Source: Lachnospiraceae bacterium (GTDB lineage Bacteria; Bacillota; Clostridia; Lachnospirales; Lachnospiraceae). Taken from it: 44,555 bases of DNA. The stretch spans positions 1 through 44,555 of the forward strand of contig SFEV01000021.1 of NCBI GenBank assembly GCA_004557975.1. The letters are read 5' to 3'. Each line of letters begins with the position of its first letter. Position 1 is the stretch's first letter. The translations under genes and the position numbers were made by a program. The notes beneath the pieces are model-generated. The model worked only from the letters and a program-made list of their open reading frames with translations. It had not been told where the DNA came from and did no database searches. Shown here in pieces: positions 8,477 to 17,133 of the stretch.

Positions 8477-10171
8477 ATGAAAAAGAAAGTATTAAGCCTG
8501 TTGCTGGCGGCAGCAATGGTATGTTCCATGTCTGTTACAGCTTTTGCAGAAGAGACTTCTGCAGGAATTGAAAATATGGCAGACAATCAGGAACTGACAT
8601 TCCAGCTGACTTCCGATGCAGCAACACTGGACACAATCCAGACTTCCACAATGGCTGACCAGCACTGTGCAGCACCGATTTATGAGGGACTGCTCAGAAG
8701 AGAGCTGGATGAGAACGGCAACCTGATTCTTGTACCGGGAGCTGCAGAATCCTACGAAGTAAATGAGGATGAGACTGTATACACATTCCATCTTCAGCCG
8801 GAAGGCAAATTCAGCGACGGTACTCCTGTAACTGCAGAGGATGTTGTATATTCCTGGCAGAGAGCATTTGATCCGGAGCTGGCTTCACCGCAGTCCTGGC
8901 AGCTTGAGGATATGGTTGTGAATGCAAAGGCATGCTTCAACAGCGAGAAGCCGCTTGAGGAGCTTGGCGTAAAGGCACTGGATGATCTGACTGTTGAGAT
9001 CACACTGAATTCCCCGAATCCGAATTTCCTGACTGTATCTACATTCCCGTTTGCACGTATCGTCAGCAAGGCATTTGTAGAGAACTGCGGAACAAAGTTC
9101 GGTTCTTCTCCTGAGTATGTCATGGGTTCCGGCCCGTACAAGCTGATTTCCTGGGAGCCGGGTTCTTCTATGGTGTATGAGCCGAATGAGAACTACTGGA
9201 ATGCAGATGAGGTATATCTGACAAAGCTGACTCTTCAGGTGGTAAAGGAAGCTTCCACTCTGGCACAGGCCCTGATGGGACAGGAGATTGATATTGCAGA
9301 TCTGAATGATACAGACTGGAATGACATTGTAGACCAGCTTGGATATTACAATGTAGTTGAGATCCCGCAGATGTCCACATATTTCTTCATGTTCAACTGT
9401 GACAAGCCGCAGCTGAGCAACTGGAAGATCCGTCTTGCACTTTCCCTCGGATTTGACCGCGAGAGATACAACAGCGAAGTATACGGCGGAAAATTCGTTC
9501 CGGCATATTCTTTCGCACCGCCAATCGCAACAGTTGGTGATGCACTCTGGACAGATGTGGCAGGAGACAGCGTAGACGCACTGAAGACCATCGCTGAGAA
9601 ATATCCGGATCCGAAGGCACTGCTGATTGAAGGTATGGAAGAGGCCGGACTCGGTTCTGATCCGTCCGCACTGACCATTAACTACACGACACTTGGTACT
9701 ACAGAGCTTGTCAAGAAATCTGCTGAATGGATGAAGCAGGAGCTGGAAACAAATCTTGGCATCACTCTGAACATTGAACTGACTGAGTGGAACGTAATGT
9801 ATGATCTGGTTGACGCAGGAGATTTTGAGATGGCATTCGGCGGCTGGAACGTTGACTCCGGTACAGAGCCTCTTCGTTTCCTGAAGCTGTTCGAGAAGAA
9901 CGAAGGATACTATGGTGAAGCAAAGCTTCACTGGACAGGCGAGAAGGCTGATGAATATTCCGTAGCTGCTGTTGAGATGCAGCAGATCTTTGATCCGGAC
10001 AGACTTCTTGAGCTCTATAAGGCTTCAGAGCCGATCCTTCTGGAGGAAGCTCCGGTTACACCGGTATACTTCTCCAAGCAGAGAACACTGGTTTCAACGG
10101 ATATCGCAGGATATCAGGTACATCCGTTCCTGCTTCCGGACTTTATTGGTGTCGCAAGAGTAGCTGAGTAA
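8477..10171 (+). CDS. Peptide ABC transporter substrate-binding protein (SBP_bac_5, OppA/DppE-like)
   Basis: 564 residues, extracellular solute-binding component. The signal peptide is K-rich with a hydrophobic core and an AFA-EE cleavage site (about residue 28). The only nearby Cys (MVC) lacks a lipobox, so the protein appears secreted rather than lipidated, which is unusual for a Gram-positive binding protein unless it is held by the permeases. Family signatures are FSDGTPVTAEDVVYSWQRAF and GSGPYKLISWEPG. AAGGAGG precedes the ATG. Codons favour A/T-ending triplets more than neighbouring enzymes, consistent with high expression. It is first in an operon with two permeases and two ATPases. 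Confidence 0.92.
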   Translation: MKKKVLSLLLAAAMVCSMSVTAFAEETSAGIENMADNQELTFQLTSDAATLDTIQTSTMADQHCAAPIYEGLLRRELDENGNLILVPGAAESYEVNEDETVYTFHLQPEGKFSDGTPVTAEDVVYSWQRAFDPELASPQSWQLEDMVVNAKACFNSEKPLEELGVKALDDLTVEITLNSPNPNFLTVSTFPFARIVSKAFVENCGTKFGSSPEYVMGSGPYKLISWEPGSSMVYEPNENYWNADEVYLTKLTLQVVKEASTLAQALMGQEIDIADLNDTDWNDIVDQLGYYNVVEIPQMSTYFFMFNCDKPQLSNWKIRLALSLGFDRERYNSEVYGGKFVPAYSFAPPIATVGDALWTDVAGDSVDALKTIAEKYPDPKALLIEGMEEAGLGSDPSALTINYTTLGTTELVKKSAEWMKQELETNLGITLNIELTEWNVMYDLVDAGDFEMAFGGWNVDSGTEPLRFLKLFEKNEGYYGEAKLHWTGEKADEYSVAAVEMQQIFDPDRLLELYKASEPILLEEAPVTPVYFSKQRTLVSTDIAGYQVHPFLLPDFIGVARVAE

Positions 10172-10197
10172 TGTACAGCTGAATAATTATTAGCTGC

Positions 10198-10247
10198 TAT
10201 CCCCGCTGCTGTTTTTCCCGTGTTCGGAAAGGACAGCGGCAGGGATA
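10198..10247 (+). other. Large stem-loop between binding protein and permease genes
   Basis: About 15 paired bases (10198-10212 with 10233-10247, one mismatch and one G-U) with further inner pairing and no T run. Such hairpins commonly stabilise the binding-protein mRNA and lower downstream expression, giving excess binding protein over permease. Confidence 0.65.
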
Positions 10248-10289
10248 AATGCTTATTTAGAGGACAATTAAGAGAGGTGAGACCAAAAG

Positions 10290-11225
10290 ATGGGGAAATT
10301 TATTTTAAAAAGATTTATTTATGCAATTATTTCTCTTGCAATCATTGCGACAGTGTCCTTCTTTCTGATCTGTATGAAGCCGGGTGATCCGATTGCAGCA
10401 AAGGTACAGCAGCTTCCCGAGTCATCCCGTAAGGTTCTGGTAGAAAAATACGGCCTCGATGATCCTATGCTTACCAGATATGTGGAGTATGTGAAAGGTC
10501 TTTTCACAGAAGGTAATCTGGGAGATTCTATTATCTATGACGGCCGTACCGTCAATATGCTTCTGGAATCCAGTGCGCTGGTGTCGGCCAAGATCGGTCT
10601 GATAGCGATTGTGATTCAGGTGGTGATCGGTGTCCTGCTGGGAATGGTGCAGGCTCTTTATCGCGAGAAGCTGGGGGATCAGGTCATACGAGTGCTGGTC
10701 GTGCTGGCAATCTGTATTCCTTCCTTCGTATTCTGCGCGATTCTTCAGTACTTTGTAGGCTTCAAATGGAAGTTGACGCCGATTATGGGATGGGGCAAAC
10801 CGATTCATTACGTTTTGCCTGTTGTTGCTTATTCGATCCCCGGTATCGCCACGTACTGTAAATATATGAGGACAAGTACCATCAGCGTCCTGGGTGAGGA
10901 TTATATTCTGACAGCGACGGCGAAGGGATGCAGCAAGACCAGACTTGTATTTAAGCATGTATTCCGGAATGCGATTCTTCCGATTGTTACAATGGTACCG
11001 GTGGCTGTCAGCAATGTATTTGCAGGTTCCATGGTCATTGAAAAGTTTTTCTCAATTCCGGGAATGGGTCAGCATTACGTAAAGGCAGTGAGCGATTCAG
11101 ACCCGTATATGATTCTTGGTATGGCGATCTTTTTCGCGTTTACTTATATTGTGGCATTGTTTTTTGTGGATATTCTGTATGGTCTGGTAGATCCGCGTAT
11201 TCGTGTTGCCAAAGACACCAGGTAG
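10290..11225 (+). CDS. Peptide ABC transporter permease (DppB/OppB-like)
   Basis: 311 residues, first inner-membrane subunit of the importer. The N-terminal FILKRFIYAIISLAIIATVSF segment is the standard DppB first helix, followed by the conserved MKPGDPI and YGLDDP. About six membrane spans are expected. The EAA coupling loop lies around DYILTATAKGCSKTRLVFKH, the site that docks the ATPases. GAGGTGAG precedes the ATG. Confidence 0.92.
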   Translation: MGKFILKRFIYAIISLAIIATVSFFLICMKPGDPIAAKVQQLPESSRKVLVEKYGLDDPMLTRYVEYVKGLFTEGNLGDSIIYDGRTVNMLLESSALVSAKIGLIAIVIQVVIGVLLGMVQALYREKLGDQVIRVLVVLAICIPSFVFCAILQYFVGFKWKLTPIMGWGKPIHYVLPVVAYSIPGIATYCKYMRTSTISVLGEDYILTATAKGCSKTRLVFKHVFRNAILPIVTMVPVAVSNVFAGSMVIEKFFSIPGMGQHYVKAVSDSDPYMILGMAIFFAFTYIVALFFVDILYGLVDPRIRVAKDTR

Positions 11226-11234
11226 GAGGAGCTT

Positions 11235-12167
11235 ATGGTAGAAAACAGTAAAATTGTATATGCGGAAGACGATTTTGAGGTGGTAGGAACGGCAGGCCTG
11301 GATGCCGAGAAAATCAGTAAGCCGAGTATTACATTCTGGTCAGACGTCTGGAGACGCTTTCGATCCAATAAGCTTTCCATGCTTGGTCTGATTATTTTGA
11401 TTCTGGTAGTACTGATGGTGATCTTCGGTCCGGTGATTTCCGGCAAAGATTACCAGTACATTGATTACTCTATTGCTAATACGAGACCGAATGGTACGTA
11501 CTGGTTCGGTACAGATGAAATGGGACGTGATATTTTTACGCGTGTATGTTACGGTGGAAGAATTTCCATCATCATCGGAATTGCGTGTACAGTTGTCAGC
11601 TTTGTAATAGGCAGCGCTCTGGGCGGTATCGCCGGTTATCTTGGCGGAAAAACAGATGATTTCATTATGCGTGTGATTGAGGTTATCAGTTCAATTCCCT
11701 ACCTGGTTCTGGTGGTAATTCTTTCTTTTGTGATGGGCAGAAGTATGTTTTCTCTTGTTTTTGCTATGACGATTACAGCCTGGACCGGAACGGCCCGCAT
11801 GGTGCGTGGTCAGGTGATGCAGCTGAAAGGGCAGGATTTTGTCAGTGCGGCAACGGCCCTCGGCTCCAGCCCGGCCAGGATTATCATAAAGCATCTGCTG
11901 CCGAATACTCTCGGTATTATTATTGTTAATCTGACACTTTCCATTCCAAGCTTTATCTTTTCTGAGTCATTTCTCAGTTACATCGGGCTGGGTGTTCAGC
12001 CTCCGGAGACAAGCTGGGGAGCACTTGCATCTCTTTATCAGACGAGACTGATGTTTGATCCGTATCAGTTGTTTTTCCCGTGTCTGATGATTGTACTGAC
12101 TGTATTATCTTTTCATCTGATCGGTGACGGACTGACGGACGCACTTGATCCGAAGCTGAGAAAGTAG
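11235..12167 (+). CDS. Peptide ABC transporter permease (DppC/OppC-like)
   Basis: 310 residues, second membrane subunit. It has a cytoplasmic N-terminus of about 45 residues before the first helix, then the DppC hallmark WFGTDEMGRDIFTRVCYGGR and a C-terminal EAA-type loop (FVSAATALGSSPARIIIKHL). It ends with GLGVQPPETSWGAL and DGLTDALDPKLRK, both characteristic of the subfamily. It starts 9 bases after the DppB stop behind AGGAGGAG. Confidence 0.92.
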   Translation: MVENSKIVYAEDDFEVVGTAGLDAEKISKPSITFWSDVWRRFRSNKLSMLGLIILILVVLMVIFGPVISGKDYQYIDYSIANTRPNGTYWFGTDEMGRDIFTRVCYGGRISIIIGIACTVVSFVIGSALGGIAGYLGGKTDDFIMRVIEVISSIPYLVLVVILSFVMGRSMFSLVFAMTITAWTGTARMVRGQVMQLKGQDFVSAATALGSSPARIIIKHLLPNTLGIIIVNLTLSIPSFIFSESFLSYIGLGVQPPETSWGALASLYQTRLMFDPYQLFFPCLMIVLTVLSFHLIGDGLTDALDPKLRK

Positions 12168-12175
12168 GTGAAAAA

Positions 12176-13198
12176 ATGGCTGAGAAATTATTGGAAGTAA
12201 AAGATCTGGAAGTATCCTTCAGGACGTATGCCGGTATTGTAAAGGCAGTAAGAGGTGTAAGCTTCCATCTGAATAAGGGCGAAACTCTGGCGCTGGTCGG
12301 CGAATCCGGCTGCGGCAAGACTGTGACGGCCAAATCCATCATCGGTATTCTTGCGAAGCACCAGACTATCATTGGAGAAAAATCCCAGATTATTCTGAAC
12401 GGAAGAGATATTCTGAAGCTCTCCGAAAAGGAGAGAAGGAAAGTACGTGGAAACGAAGTATCCATGATTTTCCAGGACCCCATGACGTCACTGAATCCAA
12501 CGGCAAGGATCGGGGCACAGATTGCCGAGGGTATCCGGCTGCATACAGATAAATCCCAGCAGGAAATCTATGCTGAAGTTCTGCGGCTGCTGGAGCTGGT
12601 ACGGATTCCCAATCCCAAGGTCCGCATCAATCAGTATCCCCACGAATTCTCCGGCGGTATGCGTCAGCGTGCAATGATCGCTGTGGCGCTGGCATGCAAC
12701 CCGGATCTGTTGATCGCCGATGAGCCTACGACGGCACTGGATGTGACGATTCAGGCACAGATTATGGATCTGATGGGAGATATTCAGAAGGAATTCAACA
12801 CGGCAATTATTCTGGTAACCCATGATCTCGGAGTGGTGGCTGCCCATGCGGACAGAATTCAGGTAATGTATGCAGGAACCTTCCTTGAAAAGGGAACGGT
12901 AGATGAAATATTCTATCAGCCGAAGCATCCTTATACCATGGCGCTGCTGAAATCCGTCCCGACTCTGAAGATGGAGAATAAGGCGGAGCTGTATTCGCTG
13001 GAGGGAACGCCGCCTGACCTGCTGAATCCGCCGACAGGGTGTGCATTTGCACCGAGATGCGAGTACGGTATGAAGATCTGCAGAAGAGCAGTTCCGGAGT
13101 CGAAAGTTTTCTCCGATACACATACCTGCAAATGCTGGATGCTTAGCGAAGAGGCGAAAAAGCGCGGCATCGTCGAGCTGAGTGGAGGTGTCAGGTAA
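12176..13198 (+). CDS. Peptide ABC transporter ATP-binding protein (DppD/OppD-like)
   Basis: 340 residues. Walker A GESGCGKT, signature FSGGMRQR, Walker B LLIADEPTTALD and the switch His (VTHDLG) are all present. The C-terminal oligopeptide-transporter extension (GCAFAPRC and following cysteines) is typical of DppD and carries the conserved Cys cluster. It follows DppC by 8 bases with AGGTGA, and its stop overlaps the next ATG by one base. Confidence 0.93.
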   Translation: MAEKLLEVKDLEVSFRTYAGIVKAVRGVSFHLNKGETLALVGESGCGKTVTAKSIIGILAKHQTIIGEKSQIILNGRDILKLSEKERRKVRGNEVSMIFQDPMTSLNPTARIGAQIAEGIRLHTDKSQQEIYAEVLRLLELVRIPNPKVRINQYPHEFSGGMRQRAMIAVALACNPDLLIADEPTTALDVTIQAQIMDLMGDIQKEFNTAIILVTHDLGVVAAHADRIQVMYAGTFLEKGTVDEIFYQPKHPYTMALLKSVPTLKMENKAELYSLEGTPPDLLNPPTGCAFAPRCEYGMKICRRAVPESKVFSDTHTCKCWMLSEEAKKRGIVELSGGVR

Positions 13199-14160
13199 TG
13201 AGTGAGAAAAAAGTTTTAGTAGAAGTCAAAGATCTGAAAAAGTATTTTAAGGTGGGCAGAAATGCCATTCTTAAAGCTGTGGATGGTATTGATTTTAAAA
13301 TTTACAAGGGAGAGACGCTGGGACTGGTAGGAGAATCAGGCTGCGGCAAGACGACATGCGGCAAGACGGTCATGGGTCTGTATCCGGCCACCTCCGGAGA
13401 GATTATATTTGACGGCATTAAGGTCAATGAACTGAAGGGAAAGGAAAAGAAAGCCTTCACCAGGAAGGCCCAGATTATTTTCCAGGATCCCTACTCCTCA
13501 CTGGATCCCCGTATGACGGTGGGTGATATTATCGGTGAGGGTATTGATATCCACGGACTGTACACAGGACAGCAGAGGACAGAGAAAATCTATGAGCTGC
13601 TGCAGACCATCGGACTGACAAGCGAGCACGCCAATCGTTTTCCTCACGAGTTTTCCGGAGGCCAGAGACAGCGTATCGGTATCGCCAGGGCACTTGCCAT
13701 TGAACCGGAGTTTATCGTTTGTGATGAACCGATTTCAGCACTTGACGTGTCCATTCAGGCGCAGATTATCAACCTGCTGATCAGACTCCAGAAGGAACGC
13801 GGACTGACGTATCTGTTCATTGCCCATGATCTGTCCATGGTGAAGCACATTTCTGACCGCGTGGGTGTTATGTATCTCGGCAAGATGGTGGAAATGGCAC
13901 CTTCCTATGAACTGTATACAAATCCGAAGCACCCTTATACAGAGGCGCTGATGTCAGCAATTCCGATTCCGGACCCGGAGGAGGAGAGAAAGAAAAAACG
14001 TATAGAGATAGAGGGAGAAATTCCGAGCCCGATCAATCCCAAACCGGGCTGCAGATTTGCTTCCAGATGTCGTTACGCGACAGAAAAGTGCACACAGGAG
14101 ACTCCGCAGCTCAAGGAGGTCAGCCCGGAACATTTTGTTGCGTGCCACTGCATTAAGTAG
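13198..14160 (+). CDS. Peptide ABC transporter ATP-binding protein (DppF/OppF-like)
   Basis: 320 residues, second ATPase of the heterodimer. It has GESGCGKT, the DppF-type QIIFQDPYSSLDPRMTVGD, FSGGQRQRIGIARAL, VCDEPISALDVSIQ and IAHDLSMV, then the C-terminal PGCRFASRC extension. Start TAATG overlaps the DppD stop, with GGAGGTG upstream. Last gene of the operon before a strong bidirectional terminator. Confidence 0.93.
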   Translation: MSEKKVLVEVKDLKKYFKVGRNAILKAVDGIDFKIYKGETLGLVGESGCGKTTCGKTVMGLYPATSGEIIFDGIKVNELKGKEKKAFTRKAQIIFQDPYSSLDPRMTVGDIIGEGIDIHGLYTGQQRTEKIYELLQTIGLTSEHANRFPHEFSGGQRQRIGIARALAIEPEFIVCDEPISALDVSIQAQIINLLIRLQKERGLTYLFIAHDLSMVKHISDRVGVMYLGKMVEMAPSYELYTNPKHPYTEALMSAIPIPDPEEERKKKRIEIEGEIPSPINPKPGCRFASRCRYATEKCTQETPQLKEVSPEHFVACHCIK

Positions 14161-14194
14161 ACGCACCGTGTGAAGTGAAATCTTTTACAGAAAG

Positions 14195-14245
14195 AAAATC
14201 TGCCTGCATACGAAGGGTTCATTCCTTTGTATGCAGGCAGATTTT
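14195..14245. terminator. Bidirectional terminator between dpp operon and M42 peptidase
   Basis: A 22-bp stem (14195-14216 with 14224-14245, one G-U) and 7-base loop, with AAAA at the 5' foot and TTTT at the 3' foot. It can serve both convergent transcripts. Confidence 0.9.
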
Positions 14246-14292
14246 ATCATTTCTGTGTTCTGAACATGCGGAACGTGATATGGCGGCTGCGC

Positions 14293-15366
14293 CTAGAAGG
14301 TTTTGATTGTCTCTGCGTTTAAACGTCTGATAATCTCCACAGCCAGTTTGACACCGTTCTTATAGTCTTCCATAGATGCGAAACCGTGATGAGAATGAAT
14401 ATAACGCACCGGAATACCGATGACGATCACCGGAACACCGCCGTTTGACATGTGTATCGGTCCGCCGTTCGTTCCGCCGCCGGAGCGAACGGATTCCTGT
14501 ACCGGAATTCCAAGCTCTCTGCCGAGTTCAAGTGCAAACCGCTGGAAACGCGGGTTGGTGATCATGGACCGGTCGATGTGACGGAGCATGGGGCCTTTTT
14601 TGATCCCTGCCTGGATCATATACTCCGGTGAGAAAGTGTCATCGGCAGGGCAGCCTTCAAAACAGATGGCGATGTCCGGCTTCACAACGTCCTTTGTGAC
14701 GAAAGCACCGCGCTCGCCGATTTCTTCCTGGCATGAAAGTATGCCTGTCACATCCACATCCAGATCTTCAGACTGCAGCTCTTTCATAGTCTCCAGAACG
14801 GCTGCGCATCCAAGGCGGTTGTCAAAGGCTTTTCCGAGCATGATGCCGGTTGTCTCATTGTACTCGAAAACCACATCCGGAACGACAGGGGCGCCGATAT
14901 GGATATTGAACACTTTTTCCACTTCTTCTTTAGATGTGGCTCCCACGTCAATGACCATCTCTGAGAAGGACGGACATACATTTTCCCGGTCTCTGGGAAG
15001 AAAATGTACCGGCACGCTCGCAACAATACCGGAAACCCAGCTGCCGTCGTAAGTCTGTACCTTTACTTTATGCGCCGGAACCGTATACGGAGACCAGCCG
15101 CCCTGAGGCAGAAAACAGAGAGTACCGTCAGGTTTAATCGCCTGAACGATAAAGCCGACCTCATCGCTGTGGGCATCGAGCATGACAACGGGGCGATTGC
15201 CGCTGTTTTTTTCTGCATTGATATAAACGTTGAGATTACAGTCATGTCTGACGCTGCCCAGTTTTTCCGCTTCAGCATACTGCTCTGCGATCTCCACGAC
15301 CTGATCCTCGAAACCGCTGGTGCCATAGGCATTTGAGAGCGTTTCGATCAAAGATAAAGAATTCAT
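14293..15366 (-). CDS. M42-family metallo-aminopeptidase (glutamyl aminopeptidase/endoglucanase-like)
   Basis: 357 residues, the usual family length. The frame extends much further upstream, but ATG 15366 has AGGAGTGG eight bases ahead and begins the conserved N-terminus (LIETLSNAYGTSGFE). The di-metal site is visible: H66 and D68 (DAHSDEVGF), D182 (FDNRLGC), the catalytic EE pair E214-E215 (CQEEIGERGA), E237 and H324 (RYIHSHHG). Expected to be cytoplasmic and to trim N-terminal residues from imported peptides, which fits its place beside the importer operon. A weak TTGCCC/TAGACT promoter (17-bp spacer) may lie upstream on this strand. Confidence 0.92.
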   Translation of the reverse strand: MNSLSLIETLSNAYGTSGFEDQVVEIAEQYAEAEKLGSVRHDCNLNVYINAEKNSGNRPVVMLDAHSDEVGFIVQAIKPDGTLCFLPQGGWSPYTVPAHKVKVQTYDGSWVSGIVASVPVHFLPRDRENVCPSFSEMVIDVGATSKEEVEKVFNIHIGAPVVPDVVFEYNETTGIMLGKAFDNRLGCAAVLETMKELQSEDLDVDVTGILSCQEEIGERGAFVTKDVVKPDIAICFEGCPADDTFSPEYMIQAGIKKGPMLRHIDRSMITNPRFQRFALELGRELGIPVQESVRSGGGTNGGPIHMSNGGVPVIVIGIPVRYIHSHHGFASMEDYKNGVKLAVEIIRRLNAETIKTF

Positions 15367-15444
15367 ATTCTTTCCACTCCTGTGAATAAAAATTTTTTGA
15401 ACCGCTAATAGTCTATCACATAAAAAACGAAAGGGCAAGAAGTG

Positions 15445-15473
15445 TCGACATTTCCTTTCAGATATGATAAAAT
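15445..15473 (+). promoter_or_regulatory. Candidate promoter of the ABC-2 operon
   Basis: TCGACA (15445-15450), 17-bp spacer, TAAAAT (15468-15473), about 50 bases before the ATPase ATG. It lies in the divergent gap with the M42 gene. Confidence 0.6.
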
Positions 15474-15525
15474 GTTGCTCTGATGAATAAGCAACGGAGC
15501 GAAATGACCGAAAGCAGGATGAAAC

Positions 15526-16362
15526 ATGATAGAACTGAAAAATCTTACGAAACATTTTGATAATTTTACGGCGGTCGATCATCTGAATCTGACCGTGAAG
15601 ACCGGGGAATTTTTCGGATTGCTGGGTCCAAACGGAGCAGGGAAGACCACCACGATCAGCATGATCTCCACGGTTCTGCTGCCCACGGAGGGTGAGATTC
15701 TGGTAGACGGAAAGAGGCTGGACCGGAAAGCTTCCGAGCAGAAGAGGAAGCTGAGCGTGATCACCCAGGAGTATTCCATGCGACAGGATATGAATATGGA
15801 CGAGGTCATGGAGTATCAGGGGCGGCTGTACTTTATGCCGCGTAAGGTGATCCGGCAGAAGACGGAGGAGCTTCTGGAATTTGCAGGACTTCTGGAGTAC
15901 CGCAGGCGCACCATCCGCCATCTCTCCGGAGGAATGAAACGGAAACTGATGATCTGCAGGGCGCTGATGATTGATCCGGAGATTCTGCTTCTGGATGAGC
16001 CCACTGCAGGAATGGATGCTCTTTCCAGGAGGCAGATGTGGAATCTGCTGCGAAAGCTGAACGGGAAGAACATGACGATTATCCTGACCACCCATTATAT
16101 GGAGGAGGCACAGGCGCTCTGTGACCGGGTGGCGCTGATCAACCGCGGGAGGCTGCAGAAGCTGGATACCCCGGACAATCTGATCACTGAGCTGGGCGCC
16201 TTTGCAGTGGATGAGACATCAGAGAACAGTCTTGTGAGCAGATATTTTCATGACCGTGAGGAGGCCATACAGTATCTGTCCCAGGCAGGGAACCAGGCGG
16301 CCTTGCGTGCCACTACACTGGAGGATGTCTTTGTGGAGTGCGCCGGTCGGAAACTGATTTAG
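15526..16362 (+). CDS. ABC-2 type exporter ATP-binding protein
   Basis: 278 residues, CcmA/NatA/DrrA-like ATPase. GPNGAGKTTT (Walker A), VITQEYS (Q loop), LSGGMKRKLMICRAL (signature), LLLDEPTAGMD (Walker B) and TTHYMEEA (switch) are intact. A C-terminal regulatory stretch of about 60 residues follows. The permease starts 13 bases downstream, so the two form an exporter. The substrate is unknown (drug, lipid, polysaccharide or peptide), and the surface protein in the same operon may be the clue. Confidence 0.9.
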   Translation: MIELKNLTKHFDNFTAVDHLNLTVKTGEFFGLLGPNGAGKTTTISMISTVLLPTEGEILVDGKRLDRKASEQKRKLSVITQEYSMRQDMNMDEVMEYQGRLYFMPRKVIRQKTEELLEFAGLLEYRRRTIRHLSGGMKRKLMICRALMIDPEILLLDEPTAGMDALSRRQMWNLLRKLNGKNMTIILTTHYMEEAQALCDRVALINRGRLQKLDTPDNLITELGAFAVDETSENSLVSRYFHDREEAIQYLSQAGNQAALRATTLEDVFVECAGRKLI

Positions 16363-16375
16363 AAGGGGAGTACAC

Positions 16376-17107
16376 ATGGGAATTATTACAGTATTATGGG
16401 AAAAGTGGGTGGAGTTCCGCCGGGATTTTTATAAGATTACGGTGGCTGCCATGATCTCACCGCTTATGTACCTGATTATTTTTGGCATGGGAATCCAGAC
16501 GACTTCCCACGGGGAGCCGTATCTGCATTTCCTGATACCGGGAATTGTATCCATGGCGACGATGACCGGCAGTTTCAGTGCCATCGCCCAGAATATGAGT
16601 GTTCAGAGGCTGTATGAGAAAGCGCTGGATCAGGTGATGGTATCGCCGACGCCGCTGTGGCAGTTCATCCTGGGGCAGATCATCGGAGGGAGTCTGCGCG
16701 GAATGTACGCCGGCGGAATTATCCTTCTGCTGACAGCACCCATACGGACAGATCTGATTTTTAACGGGATGTCCTTTTTCATACTCTTTTTAAACGGAAC
16801 CGTTTTTTCGACGATAGCGCTCGTCCTTTCCTTTCTGGCAAAGAGCTATTCTGATGCCCCGCGGTTCACCTCGTATATCATCATGCCGATGTCTTTTCTG
16901 TGCAACACGTTTTTTTCCACAGATCAGATGCCGGCCGGGTTCCGCCAGGTCATCTCTCTGCTGCCTCTGTCTCAGACGTGCAGTATGGTCAGGGGCATAT
17001 CCAACGGGGAGGAGCCGGGAATGCCGGGATTTCTGGTACTGTTTTCGTATCTGATTGTATTCGGACTGATTTCAGTACTGTTCATATACCGGAAGAAAAA
17101 TCTGTAG
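16376..17107 (+). CDS. ABC-2 type permease
   Basis: 243 residues with six likely membrane spans (PLMYLIIFGMGI, FLIPGIVSMATMTGSF, IIGGSLRGMYAGGIILLL, FFILFLNGTVFSTIALVLSF, YIIMPMSFLCNTFF, FLVLFSYLIVFGLISVLF). LYEKALDQVMVSPTP and the ABC2_membrane pattern ISLLPLSQTCSMVRG are recognisable. It is the partner of the preceding ATPase. Confidence 0.88.
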   Translation: MGIITVLWEKWVEFRRDFYKITVAAMISPLMYLIIFGMGIQTTSHGEPYLHFLIPGIVSMATMTGSFSAIAQNMSVQRLYEKALDQVMVSPTPLWQFILGQIIGGSLRGMYAGGIILLLTAPIRTDLIFNGMSFFILFLNGTVFSTIALVLSFLAKSYSDAPRFTSYIIMPMSFLCNTFFSTDQMPAGFRQVISLLPLSQTCSMVRGISNGEEPGMPGFLVLFSYLIVFGLISVLFIYRKKNL

Positions 17108-17133
17108 CATATATCTATAAAGGGAATGAGTGA

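Noticed and set aside
15367..16095. N-terminal extension of the M42 peptidase frame
   Set aside because: It overlaps the ABC-2 ATPase on the other strand, and a good ribosome site and the family N-terminus mark ATG 15366.
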